Shown: positions 1-7,338 of the stretch, piece by piece
Position numbering within the stretch: position 1 is the stretch's first letter
Layout of the letters: each line of letters opens with the position of its first letter
DNA from: Litoribacillus peritrichatus
Lineage (GTDB): Bacteria > Pseudomonadota > Gammaproteobacteria > Pseudomonadales > Litoribrevibacteraceae
Assembly (NCBI RefSeq): GCF_039537985.1
Contig: NZ_BAABBN010000007.1
Location: 1,178,001-1,242,000 of the forward strand
Direction: 5' to 3'
DNA length: 64,000 bases
The notes under the pieces: generated by a model
Databases searched by the model: none
The model's input: only the letters and a program-made list of their open reading frames with translations
Told to the model about the DNA's origin: nothing
Made by a program: the position numbers and the translations under genes

Positions 1-231
1 ACCAAAGGTAAAGTGTTAGTGATGCATGGAACAGCCGACTCTGCAATTACTATGGATCAGTTTGCTGAGTTAGCGAATGAATTAGAAGCACATAGTGTTG
101 CTCATCAAATGGTCACCTACAGTGGTGCGCCTCATGCGTTCACTGTTCTTGGCTCCAGTCGATATCATAAAGAAGCGGATGAAAAATCCTGGGCATTATT
201 TACGGAATTTCTGGACGAGCAGTTAAGGTAA
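1..231 (+). CDS. Dienelactone hydrolase family protein, 3' end only
   Basis: The reading frame is open from the first base of the window, so this is the C-terminal 76 residues of a gene that begins outside. It shows the last two members of an alpha/beta-hydrolase triad: Asp in the HGTAD motif and His in the GAPHAF motif, in the spacing seen in dienelactone hydrolase (DLH) proteins. These cytoplasmic or secreted hydrolases cleave small esters or lactones; the substrate here cannot be told. The nucleophile region is missing from view. The gene converges on the HAD phosphatase, with 17 bases between the stop codons. Confidence 0.75.
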   Translation, partial: TKGKVLVMHGTADSAITMDQFAELANELEAHSVAHQMVTYSGAPHAFTVLGSSRYHKEADEKSWALFTEFLDEQLR

Positions 232-248
232 AGACGCAGATTTATTGT

Positions 249-836
249 TTAAAACCGTTCTAATTGTTCGTACAAATCGCTAAACCTACGACAAATTAAG
301 TCGGCTTGAGTTGAAAATTCAGGCAACTCATTTTCGACGTACAAACAAGAGTGCATACCTGCATTACTTGCAGCTTGAAGGTCGTAGAGATAATCCCCTA
401 CATAAATGAGATTGTTGGCAGGGATTGCCCATTGTTCGGCAATCATTAATAGCGCTGTGGGATCGGGCTTGGCCGGAGCGTCTTCTCGGGTTAAGACGAT
501 ATCAATGGGGATATTATTGCGTGCGACTTTAAGTGATGCCGCTTTGGAGTAATTCCGTGTGACAATGGCCATGGGCGTATTTTGATTGGCGAGTCGGTGA
601 ACAAGGCTTTCTGCACCATCAATCCAGCTTGCTTGAATGGCATCTTCCATTTCATGATGTTCAATGAGTCGTATTGCTTTTTGATAAGCGTCGGCAGGTA
701 AGTCATTCAGATGGATCAGCAAATCTTCTGAGTCTGGGCATCCAACTAACGATCGAAGTAACTTAAAATCCAAAGACGAAGTCACAAGTGTGCCATCCAA
801 ATCAAAAATAACGCCTTGGATTTTGGTCGAAATCAT
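249..836 (-). CDS. HAD-superfamily hydrolase, phosphoglycolate phosphatase-like
   Basis: A 195-residue HAD phosphatase. Motif I is DLDGT near residues 12-16 with the nucleophile Asp, motif II is the Thr in the VTRN stretch, motif III the Lys of PAKPDP and motif IV the GDYLYD acidic pair. A small helical cap lies between motifs I and II, as in the Gph/PGMB type. It probably dephosphorylates a small phosphorylated metabolite in the cytoplasm; the substrate is not predictable. It is a single gene divergent from the zinc operon, with 231 bases between them. Length is slightly short of the usual 210-230 residues, but all motifs are present. Confidence 0.8.
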   Translation of the reverse strand: MISTKIQGVIFDLDGTLVTSSLDFKLLRSLVGCPDSEDLLIHLNDLPADAYQKAIRLIEHHEMEDAIQASWIDGAESLVHRLANQNTPMAIVTRNYSKAASLKVARNNIPIDIVLTREDAPAKPDPTALLMIAEQWAIPANNLIYVGDYLYDLQAASNAGMHSCLYVENELPEFSTQADLICRRFSDLYEQLERF

Positions 837-1010
837 AGGTTTTTATCTCAGAAGTTGAGAAGAAGTTGAGATAATTATCTTAATCGAAAAAATGAAAAAG
901 ACCTACTTAATCAGAGTTTATCTGGTTCCTTGCCTTCATCAGAAATTAAAAATCATCAAGAAGGTTTCTGTAGTTTATTTAGTTTACAAATCGAAGCTTA
1001 CATAAAATGG

Positions 1011-1038
1011 TTGTAGGAAATCAATGTTATGTTATAAC
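1011..1038 (+). promoter_or_regulatory. Putative sigma-70 promoter of the zinc operon
   Basis: A TTGTAG -35 candidate (1011-1016), 16-base spacer and TATAAC -10 (1033-1038). The -10 sits inside the Zur palindrome, the geometry expected for direct repression. The -35 is weak, so the assignment rests on the -10 and the operator overlap. Confidence 0.45.
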
Positions 1039-1046
1039 ATAACATT
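1023..1046. promoter_or_regulatory. Zur box (zinc-uptake repressor operator)
   Basis: Bases 1023-1046 form a perfect 24-base palindrome centred between 1034 and 1035, with a TGTTATNNTATAACA-like core. This matches the known gammaproteobacterial Zur operator pattern (GTTATNNTATAAC core). It lies 21 bases before the start of a COG0523 gene, a classical Zur target, and overlaps the likely -10. Zur with zinc bound would repress the operon; zinc starvation would release it. Confidence 0.85.
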
Positions 1047-1067
1047 AAGTCAGAGGAGATAAGATCA

Positions 1068-2291
1068 ATGATTTCGGATCTAGCAACATCAAAACTGCCT
1101 GTCACTGTGCTGTCAGGTTTTCTTGGTGCAGGGAAAACCACTGTGCTGAATCACATACTCACCAACCGTGAAAACATGCGCGTCGCGGTCATAGTGAACG
1201 ACATGAGTGAAATTAACATTGATGCAGCGTTCGTAAAAGATGAAGTCAGCCTGAATCGAAGTGAAGAAAAGTTGGTCGAAATGAGCAACGGTTGCATCTG
1301 CTGCACACTTCGAGAAGACCTGTTAGAAGAAATCTCGGAGCTGGCAAAACAAAACAAGTTTGATTATCTCGTGGTGGAATCCACCGGAATTTCAGAGCCC
1401 TTGCCCGTTGCAGAAACCTTCACGTTTGAAGATGAAGACGGCACAAGTTTAAGTCATGTTGCTCAGCTGGATACCATGGTTACAGTGGTCGATGCCTTTA
1501 ATTTCTTAAGCGATTATCAAGAAGCCAAAAGCTTAAATGAAACGGAAGAGAACCTCGGTGAAGAGGACGAGCGCAGTGTCTCTGAATTGTTGGTGGATCA
1601 AATCGAATTTGCTAACGTCATTTTACTGAGCAAGACCGACCTGATCAGCGAGGCTCAGCAACAGCAATTGATCGCCATTCTTAAATCGCTAAATACGGAT
1701 GCGGATGTGATTCCCATTCAGCACGGGAAGATTCCTCTCGATAAAATTCTGAACACCCATTCTTTTGATTTTGAGGCCGCTGAACTTGCGCCTGGTTGGC
1801 TAAAAACCATGCGCGGTGAGCACATTCCGGAAACCGAAGAATACGGCATCCGCAGTTTCGTGTATGAAGCCCGAAGGCCGTTTCATCCAGAGAAGTTCTA
1901 TCAGTTTTTACAGAAAAAACCAGACCAAGGTAAGTTGATTCGCTCTAAAGGGTATTTCTGGTTAGCCACCCGATCTCAGTACGCGTGTTCATTCAGCCAG
2001 GCGGGCGGCATGTCTACTATTGATTTTGCCGGTATGTTTTGGAAGGCCGTCCCCCAAAGCAACTGGCCAACAGACAAAGATTATCTTAAATCCATCCATG
2101 AAAAGTGGCAGGAGCCGTTCGGTGACATGCGCCAAGAGTTGGTGTTCATCGGGCAAGACCTGGATCAACAGAAATTTACTCAACGCCTTGATGAATGCCT
2201 TCTCACCATGGAAGAAGTGCTGGAAGGCAAAAACTATTGGCTCGCGTTAAATGATCCATTCCCGGAGTGGGAGGGCGCTCATGCTGGCTAA
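1068..2291 (+). CDS. COG0523 (CobW/ZigA-type) GTPase, zinc metallochaperone
   Basis: A 407-residue G3E-family GTPase. The P-loop is GFLGAGKT (residues 17-24), followed by the diagnostic CxCC metal motif CICC (76-79), a switch with ESTG, an SKTD base-recognition motif, and a C-terminal CobW_C domain. Family members such as ZigA and ZNG1 deliver zinc to client enzymes under starvation. The ATG at 1068 has an AGAGGAGA ribosome site eight bases upstream. It is the first gene of the operon directly behind the Zur box, which supports zinc rather than cobalt or nickel use. The stop overlaps the next gene by 11 bases, so translation is probably coupled. Confidence 0.9.
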   Translation: MISDLATSKLPVTVLSGFLGAGKTTVLNHILTNRENMRVAVIVNDMSEINIDAAFVKDEVSLNRSEEKLVEMSNGCICCTLREDLLEEISELAKQNKFDYLVVESTGISEPLPVAETFTFEDEDGTSLSHVAQLDTMVTVVDAFNFLSDYQEAKSLNETEENLGEEDERSVSELLVDQIEFANVILLSKTDLISEAQQQQLIAILKSLNTDADVIPIQHGKIPLDKILNTHSFDFEAAELAPGWLKTMRGEHIPETEEYGIRSFVYEARRPFHPEKFYQFLQKKPDQGKLIRSKGYFWLATRSQYACSFSQAGGMSTIDFAGMFWKAVPQSNWPTDKDYLKSIHEKWQEPFGDMRQELVFIGQDLDQQKFTQRLDECLLTMEEVLEGKNYWLALNDPFPEWEGAHAG

Positions 2292-2949
2292 TGCTTTGAA
2301 TGGCTTCGAGCGAGGTCGCTCTTACGTGCGTTCAGCGAACATCGACGTGCTGACTCACATTTATGACGACGACATTAATTTGGCTGGCTGGCAACGCCCC
2401 GTCAATCGCAATGCCAAAGCGTATGCAGAGCAATACCTCAAACATAACGTATCAGATAACTTGCAAGGTGCGTTGGATTTAAAAACACACCAACGCTGGT
2501 TAACCAGAAAACTGCCAAACCATTCGCATAAGCAAGACTTCATAGAGGATGTTGTTGAGGTCATTGAAATCTTTGCCTACTTATTTGAACTGGAAGAGGT
2601 CGGATTTCGATTGACCCCGATACAAGACACCATGTGTCCTCGTTTTCATGTGGATAAAGTCCAATGTCGTTTGGTCACCACCTATGCCGGTCCAGGCACC
2701 GAGTGCTTGGACAATCATCATCGCATTAGAAAACAACTGCTCTCGAAATCGTTTTCTGAGACCGAAGTGCCTACCGAGTTGATTCAAACATTGAATGAGC
2801 AAGAGATTGGTTTGCTGAAAGGTGAGCGTTGGAATGAAACTGAAAGCTTTGGCGTTATCCATCGCTCGCCGCCGGCATCGCGATCGGCAGCACTATCAGC
2901 AAACAGCTCTCAAGCCCGGTTACTACTGACTTTAGATATTATTAATTGA
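2281..2949 (+). CDS. DUF1826 domain protein of the zinc operon
   Basis: A 222-residue protein matching the DUF1826 family, recognisable by the conserved central block with CPRFHVD, CRLVTTY and GPGTE. The biochemical function is unknown; the family commonly sits beside COG0523 GTPases in Zur-controlled loci. The start is set at the ATG at 2281 because a GGGAGGG ribosome site ends six bases before it; an ATG at 2251 in the same frame has no such site. The conserved His and Cys residues could bind metal, which is inference. No signal peptide is visible, so it is probably cytoplasmic. Confidence 0.75.
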   Translation: MLANALNGFERGRSYVRSANIDVLTHIYDDDINLAGWQRPVNRNAKAYAEQYLKHNVSDNLQGALDLKTHQRWLTRKLPNHSHKQDFIEDVVEVIEIFAYLFELEEVGFRLTPIQDTMCPRFHVDKVQCRLVTTYAGPGTECLDNHHRIRKQLLSKSFSETEVPTELIQTLNEQEIGLLKGERWNETESFGVIHRSPPASRSAALSANSSQARLLLTLDIIN

Positions 2950-2960
2950 CTCTAGGAGAA

Positions 2961-4307
2961 ATGAGTTTGTTACTTCGCACGTTTAATTCATCCAGACCTT
3001 ATACAAAACTGGCTTCAAGTTTACTGTTAGCGGGCTTAATTGCCGGGTGTACTAGCGGATGCAGTAAAGGCAGTGATTCAACCACTTCGTCTGAGCATAA
3101 TCATGATCATGAGGATACCGAGATAGAAAGCTCCGGCGTGCTGGCTCTGTTTAACAGCGACACCAACAGCATCGACATGTTAAATATTGATGATCAACAA
3201 GTGTTGAACAGCTTTGCTTTATCGGGTTCAGCGCCTCGTTTATACACCAGCCCGGAGGGCCGGTATGCCGTCTCAATTCAGCGCAGCGATAATCTGGTTT
3301 CATTTTTTGATAGCGGCTTATACAGTGAAGATCACGGCGATCATTTGCATGATTATCAAGACACCCCAAGTGACACGGGCATTACGTTGAATGGCATTGC
3401 CCCAACGCATTATTCAGTGTTTGATGAACAGGGTGTGATATTTAATGATGGCGCTGATGGAACCGTATCATCATTTGCTCTGATTTCTGATGAGGTATTG
3501 ACTGGCAATGACACGATTGCCTCGTTGGAATTGGATAATCGCATGCATGGCGTTGCCAAACTGATCAACGATAAGCTGTTTGTGACGTATCGCGACCTGT
3601 CCGTGACTGAGACCACCTTACCTGAGCAAGTAGAGCGTTATTCTTTCGATGGCACTAATTTCACCTTAGACACCCGATATTCGGAGGGCTGCCCCGGATT
3701 ACACGGTGCTGGCGCCAATGAAAATTATCTGGTGTTCGGGTGCAGTGATGGCGTACTCAGCATTAATATTGGTGATGCTTCGTACACAGCAACCCATTCA
3801 GCGAACCCTGCAAGTTTCGCGGAAGGCGCGCGTATTGGTTCCGTTTATGGTCATCATGAGGTGGATGAATTGATCGGTACGGTTGGCGCTCACGGTTCAA
3901 GCACCCGAAACTTGTTCCGCCTTGCGCCGGGCACTGTCGAAGTCATCTCTGAGTTCGCACTGCCGGAGAACGACACGGCGATCACTCAAGGGTTTACGCA
4001 CTCAGGTGAAATCTTCTATGCGCTGTCTCAAGATGGCGAGTTGCATTTTTATCACTCAGCGGATTGGTTGTTATCACACACATTACCGCTGATTTCGAAC
4101 GATCAGTTGTCGCTGGAACGTGGTGAATCGCCTCTGGTGGTGGCTTCAAAAGCGGATGAAGCTCTGTACGTTCTTAATCCAAACACCAATCAAGTGCATA
4201 TCGTGAATGCAACTTCGGGAAGTTTAGTGACCACCATCGAGCTCGCCTTTAATGCCACCAGCATTGCCTGGTTGGGTTTAACGTCTGCTCATGAACATGA
4301 ACACTGA
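2961..4307 (+). CDS. AztD-like His-rich lipoprotein, putative periplasmic zinc chaperone
   Basis: A 448-residue exported protein. The N-terminus has a hydrophobic segment ending in the lipobox LIAGC, making Cys30 the likely lipidated residue; an ATG at 2961 preceded by AGGAGA gives this signal. Just after it is a metal-binding stretch EHNHDHED, and the last residues are HEHEH. The rest resembles a multi-bladed beta-propeller with repeated LD/VSF strands, like AztD, which hands zinc to the AztC solute-binding protein. It sits 11 bases after the DUF1826 gene and upstream of the importer genes. The AztD assignment is by architecture and context, not by certain homology. Confidence 0.6.
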   Translation: MSLLLRTFNSSRPYTKLASSLLLAGLIAGCTSGCSKGSDSTTSSEHNHDHEDTEIESSGVLALFNSDTNSIDMLNIDDQQVLNSFALSGSAPRLYTSPEGRYAVSIQRSDNLVSFFDSGLYSEDHGDHLHDYQDTPSDTGITLNGIAPTHYSVFDEQGVIFNDGADGTVSSFALISDEVLTGNDTIASLELDNRMHGVAKLINDKLFVTYRDLSVTETTLPEQVERYSFDGTNFTLDTRYSEGCPGLHGAGANENYLVFGCSDGVLSINIGDASYTATHSANPASFAEGARIGSVYGHHEVDELIGTVGAHGSSTRNLFRLAPGTVEVISEFALPENDTAITQGFTHSGEIFYALSQDGELHFYHSADWLLSHTLPLISNDQLSLERGESPLVVASKADEALYVLNPNTNQVHIVNATSGSLVTTIELAFNATSIAWLGLTSAHEHEH

Positions 4308-4367
4308 ATAATTTGACACTGATTAATTCGACACGATCAATCTATAACTGATCAATTCCATCAGAAG

Positions 4368-4388
4368 CCTTTCCGCGTTCGGGAAAGG
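4368..4388 (+). other. Intra-operon stem-loop
   Basis: Seven-base-pair hairpin (4368-4374 with 4382-4388, loop of seven) in the 111-base gap between the lipoprotein and barrel genes. No T-run follows, so it is more likely an mRNA processing or stability element than a terminator. The gap also has three near-copies of a short TGATTAATTC/GATCAATC word. Confidence 0.4.
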
Positions 4389-4418
4389 TCTCTGGCTAGT
4401 AACTTTTAAGGTATTTTA

Positions 4419-5570
4419 ATGAAACAACGAATCCTTATGACCAGCGGGTTTGCGCTGGCCATGGTGGGTGCATCTGCGTGCGCCAATGAATTTAATCCCG
4501 ACATCAGCTTGGTGCTGGACGGTACGTACAAAAGCCAGGATACGGCACTTCAAAACGCTGAAAAAGGGTTTTCTTTGGGTCACACAGAGCTGGCGATTGA
4601 AGCTCCGGTCGATGATTTATTTCATGGCCGTTTGTCTGCGGTGCTTGAAGACCACGAAGGTAAAACAGAAATCAATATGGAGGAAGCCTTTCTGGAAACT
4701 ACGGCCTTGCCCTATGGTTTGCATGTCAAAGCAGGTCGTTTTCTCTCGGGTATTGGTTATTTGAACGGTCGACACACACACGAAGATGACTTCTCTGAAC
4801 GGCCTGCTGTTTATCGTGCGTTGTTGGGCAGTCACTATTTTGATGACGGAATCAACGCCAGTATCTTAATGCCGACGGACGTTTACTGGATCATTTCTGC
4901 AGAAGCTTTCGACGGTAAACAGATGTCGGGTCAATCGCATGATAAGTCGGTGGGTGTTTACACGCTGTCAACGAAAGTGGGTGGTGATTTCAATACTGAA
5001 AACAGCTGGCAGGTGGGCGCCTCTTATCTTCATAACCGTTTGACCGAGTTAGAAAACGAAGAGGAAGAACATGAAGATGGGCACGATCATGAGCACGACC
5101 ACGGCGATCATGCTGGCCACAGTCATGCAAGTCACAGCCATGATGTCGAATATCAAGGTAAGCACCTGTACATACTGGATGCCGTTTGGAAGTGGGCACC
5201 CAATGGCAATTCCAAAGAAGAACAGTTGAAACTGGCGGCCGAATATCTGTTGGCCAAAGACCCCAATCAATACGCCTCCTCGGATGACTTCCAGCAAGGT
5301 TGGTATTTCAGTTCAAGCTATAAATTCCAACCCGAATGGACTGTCTCCGTTCGCGTTGGACAGGTGGACTTGAGTGAAGCCCATGGCGATCATTTTCATC
5401 GGCAAAAGCTGGACGAGGCAAATTTAGCGCTTACCTGGTCACGGTCTCACTTCTCATTGATTCGCATGATGTACACCCATCAAAGCAGCGATGATTTTGA
5501 TAACGACGGAAGCGCTTTAAGTCTTCAGTATCAAATGACATTAGGAGCGCACGGTGCACATCAATTCTAA
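4419..5570 (+). CDS. Outer-membrane beta-barrel protein with His-rich loop, putative zinc entry porin
   Basis: A 383-residue protein with an N-terminal signal peptide (cleavage near ACA-NE, residues 20-23) and alternating amphipathic strands ending in Phe, the typical C-terminus of an outer-membrane barrel. Around residues 210-245 lies an extracellular-type loop loaded with His, Asp and Glu (repeats such as HDHEHDHGDHAGHSH), strongly suggesting divalent metal capture. No TonB box or plug domain is visible, so it is not a ZnuD-type receptor. Position inside the Zur-controlled operon supports zinc. The ATG at 4419 follows a modest AAGG site. The next gene starts inside its last 17 bases. Confidence 0.7.
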   Translation: MKQRILMTSGFALAMVGASACANEFNPDISLVLDGTYKSQDTALQNAEKGFSLGHTELAIEAPVDDLFHGRLSAVLEDHEGKTEINMEEAFLETTALPYGLHVKAGRFLSGIGYLNGRHTHEDDFSERPAVYRALLGSHYFDDGINASILMPTDVYWIISAEAFDGKQMSGQSHDKSVGVYTLSTKVGGDFNTENSWQVGASYLHNRLTELENEEEEHEDGHDHEHDHGDHAGHSHASHSHDVEYQGKHLYILDAVWKWAPNGNSKEEQLKLAAEYLLAKDPNQYASSDDFQQGWYFSSSYKFQPEWTVSVRVGQVDLSEAHGDHFHRQKLDEANLALTWSRSHFSLIRMMYTHQSSDDFDNDGSALSLQYQMTLGAHGAHQF

Positions 5571-6471
5571 ACTTTATCGAGTCCTAATCGGCCTGGTTAT
5601 TGGCTTGTTCAGTGTTAAGAGCCATGCCGTGTTGAACGTGTTTGCATGCGAACCCGAATGGAAAGCGCTCATTGAAATACTGGGGAAAGAGCGTGTGGAC
5701 GTGGTCTCGGCCACCAATGCGTTTCAAGACCCACACTACATTGAAGCCAGACCCTCTTTGATTGTAAAACTGAGACGCGCTGACTTTTTGATTTGCACGG
5801 GGGCTGATCTGGAAATCGGTTGGCTGCCATTGCTCTTAAAAAAGTCAGGCAATCAGAAGGTGTTAGCCACTCAGCCTGGTCACTTTATGGCCTCTGATTT
5901 TGTGAAGCGTTTGGAAATACCGCACCGACACGACCGCAGTGACGGTGACGTCCATGCCGCTGGTAATCCGCATGTTCATCTTGATCCTCAGCGATTGTTG
6001 TTGGTTGCCACTGAATTAAAAAATCGTTTGATTCAAGTGGAGCCGGAGCACGAACGTTTCTATGAAAACAACTATCGGGCATTCAAGACCCGCTGGTTAA
6101 GCAACATGGATCGTTGGAAACAACAAGCCGAACCCTTATTGGGTAAAGAATTCATTGTTTACCATCGTAACTGGAGTTATCTGTTCGATTGGTTATCACT
6201 GAAAGAACTGGCTGATTTGGAGCCTAAACCCGGTGTCCCGCCCAACAGCCGGTATTTAACCGCTTTGCTATCCAAGACCGACTCTACACAAGCGAAGGGA
6301 ATTCTGGTGTCCAACTACCAGAACCCGAAAGCAGCGCATTGGTTGTCTGAACGAACGGCGTTGCCCGTTATTACGTTGCCGTTCACTGTGGGCGCCAATG
6401 ACGACGTTCAAACGTTAGAGGGATTGTTCGATGCCATTATCGATCAATTACTTATCAACGGTGAAAAATAA
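5554..6471 (+). CDS. Zinc ABC transporter solute-binding protein (ZnuA/AztC-like)
   Basis: A 305-residue cluster A-I metal-binding protein with a signal peptide ending around SHA-VLN. Candidate zinc ligands are His in the DPHYIEARPS motif, His in NPHVHLDP and His in VYHRNW, the usual three-His pattern; a modest His-rich loop (HRHDRSDGDVH) precedes the second. The start is GTG at 5554 with TTAGGAG seven bases upstream, inside the end of the barrel gene, implying translational coupling. It would deliver zinc in the periplasm to the permease encoded immediately after. Confidence 0.85.
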   Translation: MHINSKLYRVLIGLVIGLFSVKSHAVLNVFACEPEWKALIEILGKERVDVVSATNAFQDPHYIEARPSLIVKLRRADFLICTGADLEIGWLPLLLKKSGNQKVLATQPGHFMASDFVKRLEIPHRHDRSDGDVHAAGNPHVHLDPQRLLLVATELKNRLIQVEPEHERFYENNYRAFKTRWLSNMDRWKQQAEPLLGKEFIVYHRNWSYLFDWLSLKELADLEPKPGVPPNSRYLTALLSKTDSTQAKGILVSNYQNPKAAHWLSERTALPVITLPFTVGANDDVQTLEGLFDAIIDQLLINGEK

Positions 6472-6474
6472 GTA

Positions 6475-7308
6475 ATGAATGAGCTTTTGCTGTACGTAGA
6501 AATCTTATTGCCTGCATTGATTGCGGGCCTTCTTATCCTATTGACGCACATTCCATTGGGCGCAAAGGTGTTGGCCAAAGGCATCATCTTCTTTGACTTA
6601 GCCATAGCCCAGTTAGCGGCGTTTGGGGTGGTTTTGTCTGCGCTGTGGTTGGACATCGCTCAAGAGCAATGGCTCATCCAGAGCATTGCCGTATGCACGG
6701 CATTGCTTGGCGCCTGCTTTTTGTATTATTTGCGAACGTTTTCCGTAAAGCACCAGGAGGCTGTCATTGGCATCATTTTTTTGTTGTCCAGTACCGGAGT
6801 GCTGCTGGTATTAACGAAAGACCCGCAAGCCCACGATACATTTCAGCAATTGATGTTGGGCCAGATCTTATGGGTGGGTTATCAGGACATCGCGTATTTA
6901 ATGGTTTTTACGACCCTGATCGCATTTTTTTGGGTTGTCTTAAAACGATGGAATGAGGAAATGGCGTTTTATGTGGCGTTCGCTTTGGCGGTCACTATGT
7001 CTACGCAATTCATAGGGGTTTATCTCGTTTTTGCCAGCCTGATTATTCCTGCCTTGGGAAGTCAAAAGGCATCCAACAAATGGTTTACTGCCAGTTGCAT
7101 TGGTGTTTTTGGTTATCTGGTGGGGTTACTGGTCTCAGCGTTGTTTGATTTACCTTCTGGGGCGTTAATCAGCTGGTGTATGGTTTTAATCTCCGGGGTG
7201 TTTTTAGTTTTAAACTCATCCGGTTCGATTGTCTCAGTAAGGGACGAGGGGGAAAGGAGGCGCAGCCACTCAAACAGTCACTGTATCGAAAAAAGGCCAC
7301 CCGAATAG
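6475..7308 (+). CDS. Zinc ABC transporter permease (ZnuB/AztB-like, ABC-3 family)
   Basis: A 277-residue inner-membrane protein with about eight hydrophobic helices and the ABC-3 family hallmarks: a FFDLAIAQLAAFG segment that contacts the ATPase and a GVYLVFASLIIPA helix. It starts three bases after the solute-binding gene. The last 25 residues are polar, and the stop codon lies inside a terminator hairpin loop. No gene for the cognate ATPase follows; the next gene is convergent and unrelated. The ATPase must be encoded elsewhere or borrowed from another zinc importer. Confidence 0.85.
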   Translation: MNELLLYVEILLPALIAGLLILLTHIPLGAKVLAKGIIFFDLAIAQLAAFGVVLSALWLDIAQEQWLIQSIAVCTALLGACFLYYLRTFSVKHQEAVIGIIFLLSSTGVLLVLTKDPQAHDTFQQLMLGQILWVGYQDIAYLMVFTTLIAFFWVVLKRWNEEMAFYVAFALAVTMSTQFIGVYLVFASLIIPALGSQKASNKWFTASCIGVFGYLVGLLVSALFDLPSGALISWCMVLISGVFLVLNSSGSIVSVRDEGERRRSHSNSHCIEKRPPE

Positions 7309-7317
7309 GTGGCTTTC
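7296..7317. terminator. Probable terminator between zinc operon and phoD-like gene
   Basis: GCCACC/GGTGGC six-base-pair hairpin with a six-base loop, flanked by A-run on the left and TTT on the right, so it can act in both directions between two convergent genes. The permease stop codon falls within it. Confidence 0.55.
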
Positions 7318-7338
7318 ATCAGATTAACTGGTCAGAGC

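Noticed and set aside
2251..2280. Upstream in-frame start for the DUF1826 gene
   Set aside because: It lacks a ribosome site and would lengthen the overlap with the GTPase gene; the ATG at 2281 has a good site.
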